From NCBI GenBank assembly GCA_010015655.1, contig ML976707.1:359880-377021 (forward strand): a DNA stretch of 17,142 nucleotides, written 5' to 3'. A model generated the notes under the pieces. The model had not been told where the DNA came from. It worked only from the letters and a program-made list of their open reading frames with translations, and made no database searches. Origin of the DNA: Bimuria novae-zelandiae CBS 107.79. Lineage: Eukaryota; Ascomycota; Dothideomycetes; Pleosporales; Didymosphaeriaceae. How positions within the stretch are numbered: position 1 is the first letter of the stretch; each line of letters starts with the position of its first letter. Of the stretch, positions 8,712-17,142 are shown piece after piece. Made by a program: the position numbers and the translations under genes.

Positions 8712-10448
8712 CTACATCTTATAAGGCGCGGCACCCTTCCCGAACAGCAGATGCGGCTTCCTCTGCGCCAGATCCAGGATCGTCTGTGCAAAAACAGAAT
8801 TCGCCCACGCGAACCAGCTCCCTACTCACGATTAGCACTGCCTCCTACATAGTAGCGTTATCCAACTTACTCGTATAATCGCTCCCAATATTCACATTAA
8901 TGCTCTCATGAATCAAGCCGTTCCTGGACACATTCTTCACCGAGCCCAGACACATCATAATCTCGTCGTCGCTCTCGCTCGTCATCGCCTGCACGAGCAC
9001 ACTCATGGGCCACGCATGCTGATACCCGATATGCGGACCGCCGACGCCGCTGAAGTCCTTGCCCTCCAAGTAATACGGGTTCCCCTTCTTCTGCAGGATC
9101 ATCTTGCGCGTGTTCTGGTACACCTCGTTGTTTACATCAGTGAACCCGAGAAGAGGAAGCGCCATGAGGGACGGCAGATTTGCGTCGTCCATGAGGATAG
9201 AGGAGCCGAAGCCGTCGACTTCGAAGGCGAAGACTTTGCCGAACGTCTTGTGCTGGACGACGCCGTGCTCCCAGACACCGGCGGCGATCTTTTCGCCCCA
9301 GTCTTGGAGGGTCTGGGCGAGGGGCTTCTTGCCGGCTTTGCGGAGGAGGGCGGCGGTGCGCTTGAGCTCGACGCTTATCATGGCGTTGGCGGGGATAAAG
9401 AAGCCGAGGATCGTGGCGTCGTCGCTTGGGCGGAAGGCGCTTCGCACAAGCCCGGTTCCGGGGGCCAGGGGGTTGCCCACGCCGCCTAAGTTGAGGGTTT
9501 CGGTGCCCGTGTTGGTTTGCCGTTGGAAGGTGTACTCGTTGCGCTGGAAGCGGGAGTCTTCGTCGAATGTGGGCTTTGACTGGGCTTCGAGGACTTCGAC
9601 GAGGGTGTCCAACGCGAGGAGAAAGCGTGCATTGATGAACTCGGTGGAACCGGTGTTGGTGTTGAATTGGTTGGCAAGGGAGAGGAAGTGTGCTAGCGAG
9701 TCGAGCTCGTATTTGCATTCGAAGACGAAGGAGTTCTCGTACGCTGGGTGCACGGTGTCACCATCACCCTGGAAGGTTGGGTTCAGACCGCTCGGAGGCG
9801 GTGGCTGGAAAGCATTGCAGTATGGCGAGCCGATGATATATTCAGATTGGGTATTGATAGCGCCCAAGATGAGCTTGTGGATTTCCTTGTCCTTTTTTGC
9901 AAGTGACTGATACTGGGCGAGCTGGTTTGTAGAGTCACGCAGCCACTCAGCGTTGATGTCTCCTGTGACAATGAAGCTCTGCGGTCCTTTCCAGGCGTTC
10001 GCATCCCACGACTTCTTGCTGGGTTTTGGCTTGACAGTGCCATCAGCATGCCACCGGACGGTCGTATCGAGGGTATTGGGGAACGCATTCTCAAATATCT
10101 TCGCGAGGTCCTTATCGACCAGTTTCTCGTTCATATCCTCTATGACCTTCTCCACGAGCGGCGATTGGAAGGTGCGGCAGTATTTCGACGGTCTCTGGGA
10201 GGGAACCTCGAGCGGGCCTTCACTATAGGGCGGACTACATGCTCATTAGTCTCCCTTTCAAAGATGCGTCGTAGAGCTTACTGTGGGCGCATGGCATAGC
10301 TCTTGTAGTCCGGACATGCTGCCTTGTACATGAGCGGATCGATGGGTGCTCTCAACGGTTCTTGACTATCGGCGTTGATGCCGGCGCTGAAGGAGAGAAG
10401 CCAGAGGGACCAGAGACCCAACGATGGAGTGTAATTGTGAGACTTCAT
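8712..10448 (-). CDS. GH125 exo-alpha-1,6-mannosidase family (Mug157-like), secretory
   Basis: Three exons: 10448-10282, 10234-8871 and 8821-8712, with introns of 47 and 49 nt (both GTAAG donors and CTAAT-type branch sites). They join to 546 residues. The N-terminus MKSHNYTPSLGLWSLWLLSF is a signal peptide or anchor. Family landmarks in order are CPDYKSYAMRPHPPYSEGPL (45-64), CRTF and FENAFPNTLDTTVRW (103-117), GDINAEWLRDSTNQ (147-160), MDDANLPSLMALPLLG, GGPHIGYQHAWPMS, GLIHESINV with Glu499, and TRSWFAWANS. GH125 enzymes remove alpha-1,6-linked mannose from the nonreducing end. The Glu in LIHES matches the usual catalytic base region, and the Asp in the DDAN segment is my candidate for the acid. 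The fission yeast relative is mug157. It probably acts in the secretory pathway or outside the cell. It is divergent from CLP1 across about 590 bp. Confidence 0.94.
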
Positions 10449-11037
10449 GGTGCGAAGGTGTGAGTTGCTGCAGGACTGTCTGTCGCACAGGGGATAGACA
10501 GGTACGGATGCTTGGGCCAAGTGGCAAGGACGGTAAGGCGTTCAGCGAGGCAAGAGCATTATCATGACAAGATTGGCTTCGACCCACAGGTGCATTGGTC
10601 GGATGCGTGAGACACAGAGGAGCAGCTCTCGCGAAAGCGCATCCACACTACAGCGTCGTTCCAGATCGACAAGGTGTCTTGTTGGCCTGCCGCGGCCCGT
10701 TTCAGGCGCGCGTCTAGCGGGGAAAATAGACGCGCAAACCTATAGCTCTCTCTTCACTCACACGCAATCCGCCAATGCTTTTTACACCTTTACTTTGCCC
10801 AGTTTCCATACCGTAAAATTGCGCAGTGCCTGCCGCAGACAGCAGGAGCAAGGAGACAAAGGCGCACAGGTACAATGCGCACAGCCTGAACTCACCCATC
10901 CACTCTTCGCCTACTCACTACTGCCCTCCATTAAGCTATTCAAGCTTGATCATAAACACATATAATCATTGCAGGGCCCCTAGGATCTTTTAGTATCATT
11001 CACACACCTCAGAACAACACCGAACGACGTCGGTACC
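10449..11037. promoter_or_regulatory. Divergent promoter region between GH125 and CLP1 genes
   Basis: The 589 bases between the two start codons hold no supported gene. Several small frames (for example 10564-10965 plus) are chance, being low complexity without domains. Stretches rich in C and T (around 10770-10830) and A/C-rich leader sequence just before the CLP1 ATG are typical of fungal promoters. No firm TATA box is seen for either gene. Confidence 0.5.
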
Positions 11038-12570
11038 ATGATCAGTCTCCCAGGCCTGAACCTGGGCGAGCAACCCGCAGAACCGCTCAATGTCCCTACC
11101 TCCTCCGCGACCCGACACCAAGACCTCGCCGCGCAAACCGAATACCGTTTCGAAGTCAATTTCCAGCGCCAGCTTACGATCAAACTGGTCAACGGCACCG
11201 CAGAGTACTTCGGCACGGAGCTCGCGCCTGCCACGACGTACACGTTCCAGGGCGCCAAAGGAGCCATCTTCACGTGGCACGGCTGCAAGATTGAGATAGG
11301 CGGCGAAGCAGAGTCAGAGTATGTCGCAGAGGAGACGCAGATGATGCCGGCGATGAACGCGCATTTCGCTTTCGAAGCGCAGCGCGACCGGGCCGTGCAG
11401 ACGCGCGACGCCGGACCCAGGGTCCTCGTCGTGGGCCCCGAGAATGCGGGCAAGACGTCGCTCGTCAAGATCCTCACATCGTACGCTGTCAAGAGCGGGC
11501 GACAGCCCATGGTAATCAATCTCGACCCGAAGCAAGGCATGCTGTCTGTGCCGGGCTCCTTCACAGCCGCCGCGTTCTCGTCGATAATAGACATCGAGGA
11601 AGGGTGGGGCAGCAGCCCGATGTCAGGGCCGAGTCCGGTCCCCGTGAAGATGCCGCTTGTGTACCACTACGGGCTGAAGGATCCAGAGGAGGGCAGGGTG
11701 TTCAGGCCGCTGGTCACGCGCATGGCACTGGCAGTGACGAGCCGGCTGGAGGAGGACCCGGCGAGCAAGCAGGCGGGCTTCATCATCGATAGCCCGGGGA
11801 GCATGAGCCAGGGCAAAGCGGGCGTCTACGAGAACATAGAGCATATAATATCCGAGTTTTCTGGTGCGTGTGATGTCCATGAAGTGTTGTCAAGCCTACA
11901 CCTACAACTCCACGCGTGCTCGTTCATGAATACTGACACGCTGCAGTCAACGTCGTCTTCGTCATCGGCTCCGAACGCCTCTACTCGGACCTCTCCCGCA
12001 AATACGCCCACCGCCCCAACGAAGACCCCACGCACATCATCCGCCTCGACAAATCCGGCGGCTGCGTTGACCGCTCAGAAGAATACATGAAAGCCCTTCG
12101 TCACGCGCAGATCCGCGCCTACTTCTTCGGCCACGGCGATGCCGCGCTTGCCCCGCACTCGCAGTCCGCGACCTTTGACGAACTCAACATTTTCAAGATC
12201 GCTGAAGGTATACATCCTCCGTACCATACCCATACGCAATCCATTAACCAGAGGGGCAGAGACGGGTCGCGACTTCTCGGGGGGGCATCATATCGATAAT
12301 CCCTATGGAAATGCGTCGGACGCGGAGATTTACGAGAGGATTACGCCGAGTAATATGGTGGTGAATAAGCTGCTGGCTGTCACTACGGCGGCGGCGACGG
12401 AGGGGCATGGCGCGATTCGGGACGCGAGTGTGAGGGGGTACATGTATGTGGCGGATGCGGATGAGGCGAAGAAGAGGGTTAAGCTGCTGAGTCCGCAGCC
12501 GGGACAGGTGCCGGCGAGTGCGATTGTGATGGGGAGCTGGCCGGAGGATGTGCCGAGTTTGGTGGGGTAG
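11038..12570 (+). CDS. CLP1: Clp1, mRNA cleavage/polyadenylation factor IA subunit
   Basis: Three exons: 11038-11863, 11947-12207 and 12260-12570. Introns are 83 nt (GTGCGT...GCAG) and 52 nt (GTATAC...GCAG), and together they give 465 residues. The N-terminal beta domain has FRFEV-like TEYRFEVNF at about 34-42. The central P-loop is GPENAGKTS (133-141), followed by INLDPKQGMLSVPG (160-172) and FIIDSPG (248-254). Exon 2 encodes VNVVFVIGSERLYSDLSRKY, and the C-terminal domain ends GSWPEDVPSLVG. Clp1 binds ATP and bridges Pcf11 in the nuclear CF IA complex that forms mRNA 3' ends. Animal Clp1 is also an RNA 5'-kinase. Here the animal D-V-G-Q-G element reads DPKQG, as in the inactive yeast type, so a structural ATP-binding role is more likely. 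The second intron has an alternative in-frame acceptor at 12253, 6 nt upstream. The 3' end converges on the IPMK gene, 173 bp away. Confidence 0.95.
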
Positions 12571-12743
12571 TGAAAGTATGATATTGAGGTTGGGGAGGAA
12601 GGTAGCGACAAGTGCATGGCCGGGAAAACAAAACGGAAAAGTTCGGCATCGTACGAGGTACTAGAGGGTATCTAGCGTTCTATGAAGGGGAAACTAATCA
12701 ATCGGATGAAACGACGCAAGCGCATAAGCTTGAAGTGTGCGTG

Positions 12744-13808
12744 TTATGCTGCCTCCGCAGCATCCAGGTCCTTCTCCGCCTTGTCCAGCAAGTTCTTCAA
12801 TATAGACGACGTGCTCCTCATACCCTTCAGCGCGTTCTCATCCGGCCCCTCTCCAGGCCTCCACGTCGCATGCGCAAAATCAATCATCTTGACCGCCGCC
12901 AACTGCGGTAGATCCACCTCGTCACCCTCCTCCTCCAGCGGCGGCGCACTCCGTAGCTTCTGCTTCGTCTTCGCATACTCATCCACATCGCCCTCGTACA
13001 CCAGCAGTATACTCGCCGAATACATGCGACTCTCTTTCCTCTCAAACACATCCGTGATATCCTTGACCTCCCCCAGAAAGAACGCCAGTACCTCCCTCGC
13101 GCGCTCAAGCTGCTTCGTCTCAGTGCCCTGCGAATGAATATACGCCTCAAACCCCTCTTTTACATTGTCGGCCGAGAACTTCCTTCCATACATCTTATTG
13201 TAAACCCAGTACCCACCCTCATCATCCACGTCAACGAAGTCTTTCAAGGTATCCGGAACAGGCGGTACAGGGACGCCTTTCCACACCCTCATCCCCGCGA
13301 TCCGGAATCCTAGGGATGCGCTCGTCGTCTCAGCAGCGACTTTATCCAACCGCGCGCGCTTCTCCGGCTTCGCGCCGTCGTCCCATAGCTGCGCGCCGAG
13401 CTTCAGGTCCAGCACATTCGGCTTTTTAAACCCCGCCGTGATGTTCTCGAGCACAATGTGCAGCTCGGTGTCCAGCTTCTTCCCGTGCAGGCGCTCGACG
13501 GCGCCGTCGGCGGTGACAATGGTGCCGGAGTCGGAGGTGGGCTGCGACGCGGAGAGCGAGAGCGTGCCCATGTAGGTCGGGAGGTGGGGCGTGAGGTCTG
13601 GGTGCGAGCTGAGGGATTCGTAGAAGGCGACTTCGGACTGGGTGCAGGGCTTTACGACGACGGCGCCAGAGGGGTCGGAGAGGACGCCGTCGCTGGGGGG
13701 GGAGGGTGGTGTTAGTTTGAGGGGGAGGAGATGAGGAGAGCGTGCTTACTGGCCTGCTGCAGCGTCGCCGTAGGTCTGGAGGGTTGAGGGGTCGAAGGTT
13801 TTTGGCAT
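12744..13808 (-). CDS. Inositol polyphosphate multikinase (Arg82/IPK family)
   Basis: Two exons, 13808-13750 and 13692-12744, joined across a 57-nt intron with a GTAAGC donor, a CTAAC branch site and a strong C-run before CAG. They give 335 residues. The early AAAGHDGVLSDPSG and KPCTQSEVAFYE segments, then PNVLDLKLG (111-119, the P-x-x-x-D-x-K-x-G inositol-binding motif), SASILLVYEGD (about 244-254), and the metal-binding IDF in KMIDFAHATW (I290-F292) define the IPK family. The length matches yeast Arg82 (Ipk2). The enzyme adds phosphate to Ins(1,4,5)P3 to make IP4 and IP5, which feed mRNA export and transcription control, mainly in the nucleus. An acidic linker (EEEGDEVD, about 272-279) precedes the IDF, and a charged helix ends the protein. 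It is divergent from PDX3. The alternative, a dedicated IP6 kinase, is less likely because of the small size. Confidence 0.94.
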
Positions 13809-14241
13809 CGTGATGGCGGATATGTGTGAGAAACTGAGTTGTGAACGGGGTGAGGGCGAAGGCGCGTTAGCTCACCTCCGCTGTTGTGCACCTGTAACCT
13901 GCCCCGCGTTTCAGGGGTCGAGTAAGCTGGACCCTGGCCGGACGGTTGCCTAAGTCGCGTCGCCCTGCAGCACCGACGTTCACGGTTTTATCTTCGTTCG
14001 TCCGTACCCTGGATTTCATCGTGTAGCTGTACTTGTAGTGATCTGAGATATTCAATCCAAATATTAATCAATCTCGTATCCGATCCTTCCTAGAAAAGCC
14101 ATCAAGCGCTCCGATTTGCGCCGAACTTCCATGACATCACCCCACCCGTTCCTGGAGGAACTTCATGCTATATCTCGCGACCTCCCATACATGCTATATC
14201 TACACATGCGCTGTCCTGATTAGACGCATGTCCCTCGACCT
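13809..14241. promoter_or_regulatory. Divergent promoter region between IPMK and PDX3
   Basis: 433 bases with no supported gene. The minus-strand frame at 13867-14055 has no domain and is probably chance. A short direct repeat CATGCTATATC(T/C) occurs at about 14165-14176 and 14190-14201, about 40-75 bp before the PDX3 ATG, and may include a TATA-like element (GCTATATC). No other site is supported. Confidence 0.45.
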
Positions 14242-15078
14242 ATGCTAACGCGCCGCTGCAAAAGCATCCTTAACCCACATCGCCCAACAACCAACATCCT
14301 ACCTAACCACCTCCCACACCCAGCATTCCCCGTACGCTTCAACCACACCCAGCCTAAGATGCTACACGCGGCCTCCACGACCGTAAAACGCATCTTCGCC
14401 CCCACGGGCGGCTCCTCCGACCCCGGGCACGCGATCCAATACCAGCGCAGCACGCTCGAAAAAACCGACCTCGCCCCCTCGCCAACCGCCCAGTTCCACG
14501 CCTGGTTCCAAGAAGCCATCAACGCAAATGTGTACCAGCCCGAAACCGTCACCCTTGCCACAGCCTCCCTTCCCGACGGAAAGCCCTCCGCGCGGGTCGT
14601 CTTCATGAAGGAGCTGGATGACCGCGGCTTCGTCATCTACAGCAATTGGGCGACATCCCGCAAGAGCGCCGACGTGCGGAGCAATCCCCAGGCCGCGCTG
14701 ATGTTCTGGTGGCGCGAGATGGAGCGCCAGGTTAGGGTTGAGGGGACCGTGGAGCGGCTTACCTCGGAAGAGTCGCAGGTGTATTACGACACGAGGATAA
14801 GGGGGAGTCGGATTGGCGCGTGGGCGAGTCCGCAGAGTCAGGTTCTTTCCGGGCGAGAAGAGCTGGAGAAAAGGGTCGAAGAGGTGGAGAAGAGGTTTGA
14901 GGGTGAGGAGAAAATTCCGGTGCCGGAGTTTTGGGGCGGGATTAGGGTTGTGCCTGAGGTGGTGGAGTTTTGGCAGGGCAGGGAGAGTAGGCTGCATGAT
15001 CGGTTGAGGTATAGGAGGGTGGAGGAGGGGGAGGAGGGGAATGAGGAGGGGTGGGTTATGGAGAGGTTGAGTCCGTGA
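14242..15078 (+). CDS. PDX3: Pyridoxamine 5'-phosphate oxidase
   Basis: A single frame of 278 residues. FMN and substrate landmarks are visible: PETVTLATASLPDGKPSARVV and FVIYSNWATSRKSADVRSNPQAALMFWW (about 100-155), QVRVEGTVERL, and RIRGSRIGAWASPQSQVL. The C-terminal WGGIRVVPEVVEFWQGRESRLHDRLRYRR ends in MERLSP, the typical PdxH/Pdx3 C-terminus. The enzyme oxidises pyridoxamine- or pyridoxine-5'-phosphate to pyridoxal phosphate, using FMN and O2. The first 40 residues (MLTRRCKSILNPHRPTTNIL onward) are rich in Arg and lack acidic residues, like a mitochondrial presequence. Met40 (14359) begins MLHAASTTVKRIF, close to the usual cytosolic start. A charged Glu/Gly-rich insertion (EEGEEGNEEG) lies just before the end. 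The gene starts 433 bp from the divergent IPMK gene. Confidence 0.96.
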   Translation: MLTRRCKSILNPHRPTTNILPNHLPHPAFPVRFNHTQPKMLHAASTTVKRIFAPTGGSSDPGHAIQYQRSTLEKTDLAPSPTAQFHAWFQEAINANVYQPETVTLATASLPDGKPSARVVFMKELDDRGFVIYSNWATSRKSADVRSNPQAALMFWWREMERQVRVEGTVERLTSEESQVYYDTRIRGSRIGAWASPQSQVLSGREELEKRVEEVEKRFEGEEKIPVPEFWGGIRVVPEVVEFWQGRESRLHDRLRYRRVEEGEEGNEEGWVMERLSP

Positions 15079-15380
15079 GGGGAGGGGGGAGGTGGAGACT
15101 GTGGGTCTGCCTTGTTGCTTGGTTACAATATGGATGGAGAGCTTTTGATCTGCATTCAAACTCTGCTTCAACAGCGGACATGCATGTGTAAGGTCTAGCG
15201 AAATAGATAGATTTACCATTTACCCTCGCGTCCTGTGGTGTTCTCAGGCTATACCGTCCATTGCCTTGTCCCAGATTTCCCATACTGTCGGTGTATCAAT
15301 CCTGGCATGATTTCAACACGAACGGTTTAAGTAAGAGAGCGAGTAAGACACTGTGCACCTTAATAGAACAGATCTTCAGC
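15079..15380. other. 3' flank of PDX3, no gene
   Basis: About 300 bases with no supported gene. The minus-strand open frames here are antisense extensions of the PDX3 region without domains. The sequence becomes AT-richer toward the tandem repeat array. Confidence 0.5.
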
Positions 15381-15995
15381 GCCTTTGCAAAGGAGCTGTG
15401 CGTTGACGAAACAACACTTTAGCAGATCTAAAGCAGAACCTGTATATTAGTGTACGATATGTCTAAAGAGTTGGGAAAGTCTTCCCTGCACATGCTTATG
15501 TATTCAGACAAATATAGGCAGATAACGGTAACCCGAAAACTTTGGCGTCGTAAAAGAGCTGTTCTGTCAAAAGAACAGCCCTTTACCATTTTTACAGAAA
15601 AGCCTGTGTACTAGCATACAGTATATTTAAAAGCTGCGCATGGCCTTCTTGCGCAAAGTCAAGTATGTAGGCTACTATATATAGACACTACTAACCTTAA
15701 AATGTTACTGTTAAAATGGAGCTGTTCTGTTGACACAACAGCACTTTAGCACTTCCAAAAAATAAGTGGTATACAAGTATATGACATATTTAGAAGCTAC
15801 GTATACCCTTTATATTACTATCACAGCATTCTTGGGCAGGTTATATTGGCCGCGAGATCTTGTAGAAGAGATAGGAGAGTGCAGTGGCAAAAGTGCTGCT
15901 CTCTCAACAGAACAGCACTTTTACACTTCCTAAAAATAAGCTGTATACCACAGTGTATTATATGGAAAAGCTGATTAGACCCTCTGTGAGTCTAT
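15381..15995. repeat. Tandem array, four diverged ~163-174 bp units with hairpin cores
   Basis: Four units can be aligned by eye. Their cores begin with GCTGTG (15395), GCTGTTCTG (15558), GCTGTTCTG (15721) and GCTGCTCTC (15895), giving spacings of 163, 163 and 174 bp. After each core comes a shared order: AACA(A)CACTTT or CAGC(A/C)CTTT, then an ACTTCC- or TTTTACAG-like segment, then TGTATA/GTATAC and a TATATTT/ATATGT segment, then AAAGCTG/GAAGCTA. Unit 2 forms a perfect 8-bp hairpin (GCTGTTCT 15558-15565, AGAACAGC 15572-15579). Unit 4 forms a perfect 10-bp stem (15889-15898 with 15913-15922). Unit 3 has GCTGTT/AACAGC. No coding potential is seen. It could be a satellite fragment or the subterminal repeats of a transposon. 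Confidence 0.75.
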
Positions 15996-16046
15996 TACAG
16001 TGAGTGGATTAAATGTAATCGGCCTCAAAAGCTTGCTATCCCCCGG

Positions 16047-16100
16047 GAGGTCCGAGGTCCCGCAGACTCCGCCGAGGTCCGGCAGACTCCGCCCAGGTCC
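16047..16100. repeat. GC-rich 20-bp short tandem repeat
   Basis: GAGGTCC(C/G)GCAGACTCCGCC occurs twice in tandem (16054-16073, 16074-16093) with a single base difference. Extra GAGGTCC (16047-16053) and CAGGTCC (16094-16100) lie at the two sides. It is a sharp GC-rich island in otherwise balanced sequence. Confidence 0.85.
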
Positions 16101-16864
16101 CAGATGAGTATTTTGCAGAACAGTGGAAAAGGATGCGATGCCAAGTGTCAATTTGAAATACAATACAGGTCAGAACACATGTAGAGCTTTGGTTTTCCTT
16201 CCCAGAGCGGGGTTTTCGTTGCATGATGATCCTATCCCGTGCGGTAGCATAACAGTGACCACTTGCGCACCTAAAGCAACGCAGGTTCTTCGTCTACTGT
16301 GCCATAGGAATGCAAGCAGGTTGATGGCCCCTCAGGCATGGACTTGTCCTACTGCGCATATACTCCTCAAACGGCTTCAAGCTTGGTACCATGAATAGAA
16401 CCAACATTTGAATCTACTTGATACATATAACCGCCGCTATTCCAGAGCTCTTAAATTCTTACTGCAAACGTATATTTAGGAACAAGGCGTTGTGAAGAAT
16501 GTTTCATCTGGGCGCTTCATCCTTTGCCTGCTAGCACTCAATTTTGGGGCCTAGGAAGGCAAACATCTTTCCCTCCTGCCAAAATAGATTCGTCGCTGCG
16601 GTGCCCTCCTCACGCCTAGTAGGCAAACACTATAATAGTTCACCGTGCAATCCCCCTCCTTGCCGTTCTCCTTGGCACGCACACCAACCCTCGTATCCGC
16701 TCGTATCTTATCCCCCGCATGGCCAATATCGCCCGTACACGGGCCACATAGAAATGACCAATCAGGAGAGCTGCCAAGTGAACACCAAATTTGTATCGTG
16801 GTGTTAGCAATTTCTGTTTACCAGCCAAAATACGCCTTTTTTGAAATCGCCTGCACCTGCAAAC
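16101..16864. other. Upstream region of piggyBac-like transposase, no supported gene
   Basis: About 760 bases. The plus-strand frames 16123-16398 (91 codons) and 16544-16807 have no recognised domain and are treated as chance. A CCAATCA box (16758-16764) about 100 bp upstream of the transposase ATG could be promoter-related. A perfect inverted repeat GCCCGT-AC-ACGGGC lies at 16731-16744. I could not find a TTAA-flanked terminal repeat with confidence. Confidence 0.45.
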
Positions 16865-17142
16865 ATGCCAAAAGCTGCTGGCCCACTCAGTAATAACCCT
16901 GACTTCGTAAAATACACGAAATACAGCAAATCTGACGCTGAAAAGCCTGATTTGCTAGCAAATCCGCCACCCGATTAGAAACCTCTCAACGTCAGCAATC
17001 CACGTATTTTTGGAGAGGCTAACCTACCTAAAGGTGTTGATTGCGGCAATCCAATTGCCTTGTTCGATTTATACTTCTCCGCCGACGTTATGGACCGTAT
17101 AGCACACTATACAAATCAGCATGCTGAGGCGCTCCGCGCAGC
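16865..17142 (+). mobile_element. piggyBac-like transposase, N-terminal part, with in-frame TAG, cut by window end
   Basis: From ATG 16865 one frame runs to the window end, interrupted only by TAG at 16976-16978. Beyond the stop the frame reads GEANLPKGVDCGNPIALFDL, then YFSADVMDRIAHYTNQHAEA. The pattern P-x-x-L-F-x-L-(Y/F)-F-S-x-x-(V/L)-x-x-I-x-x-x-T-N-x-x-A marks the start of the piggyBac-type DDE domain (DDE_Tnp_1_7). The 37 residues before the stop (MPKAAGPLSNNPDFVKYTKY onward) fit a short basic and Pro-rich leader. The CAG-to-TAG change expected from RIP at CpA would explain the stop, but translation could also start downstream. The catalytic core lies outside the window, so activity cannot be judged. 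Another DDE family with the same N-terminal pattern is possible. Confidence 0.62.

Noticed and set aside
8908..9910. Long open frames antisense to the GH125 gene
   Set aside because: Shadows of a GC-rich coding exon; the minus strand has full GH125 homology motifs.
12139..12300. Upstream extension of the last CLP1 frame as a separate gene
   Set aside because: The part before 12260 is explained by exon 2 in another frame plus an intron; the downstream part is the Clp1 C-terminal domain.
14362..15219. 285-codon minus-strand frame opposite PDX3
   Set aside because: It is Pro/Leu/His-rich as expected for an antisense reading, with no domain, while the plus strand is clearly PDX3.
15381..15995. 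CRISPR-like interpretation of the tandem array
   Set aside because: Units are far too long and diverged, there is no short identical repeat with unique spacers, and the genome is fungal.

Overview
The window looks like nuclear DNA of a filamentous ascomycete (Pezizomycotina; I would guess Dothideomycetes, but nothing seen here proves the class). The reasons are the short spliceosomal introns (about 47-83 nt, GT-AG, several with a CTAAC/CTAAT-type branch site), the gene spacing on both strands, the Opi10, Clp1, inositol polyphosphate kinase, GH125 and Pdx3 proteins of fungal type, and AT-rich, TA-rich transposon debris that resembles the result of repeat-induced point mutation (RIP).

Layout. 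Positions 1-1900 are transposon territory: the C-terminal end of a hAT transposase (3-386), a cluster of direct and inverted subterminal-like repeats (434-546), AT-rich debris, and a candidate LTR preceded by a polypurine tract (1074-1261). Next is a decayed gene on the minus strand (1913-3522) for a protein with an HEVTH zinc-protease motif. It is broken by a frameshift and an in-frame TAG. After a gene-free 1.1 kb comes a four-exon minus-strand gene for a secreted, PAN/Apple-like, Thr-rich protein (4624-5812).

The central part, 6854-15078, is a compact housekeeping block: OPI10/Hikeshi (+), an HD-domain cyanamide-hydratase-like protein (-), a GH125 mannosidase with signal peptide (-), CLP1 of the mRNA 3'-end processing machinery (+), an inositol polyphosphate multikinase (-), and pyridoxamine-phosphate oxidase PDX3 (+). 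GH125/CLP1 and IPMK/PDX3 are divergent pairs with probable shared promoter regions of about 590 and 430 bp. OPI10/HD and CLP1/IPMK are convergent pairs with short gaps. I see no pathway joining these genes; they look like an ordinary conserved neighbourhood.

From 15079 to the end the window is repeat-rich again: four diverged copies of a 163-174 bp tandem repeat, each with a hairpin-forming core in at least three copies, a short GC-rich 20-bp tandem repeat, and the start of a piggyBac-like transposase (16865 onward, cut by the window end) that carries an in-frame TAG. I do not see a clear new defence or biosynthetic system. The items most worth a second look are the hairpin-bearing tandem array beside the piggyBac-like element, the decaying metalloprotease gene beside the left transposons, and the hAT subterminal repeat cluster.
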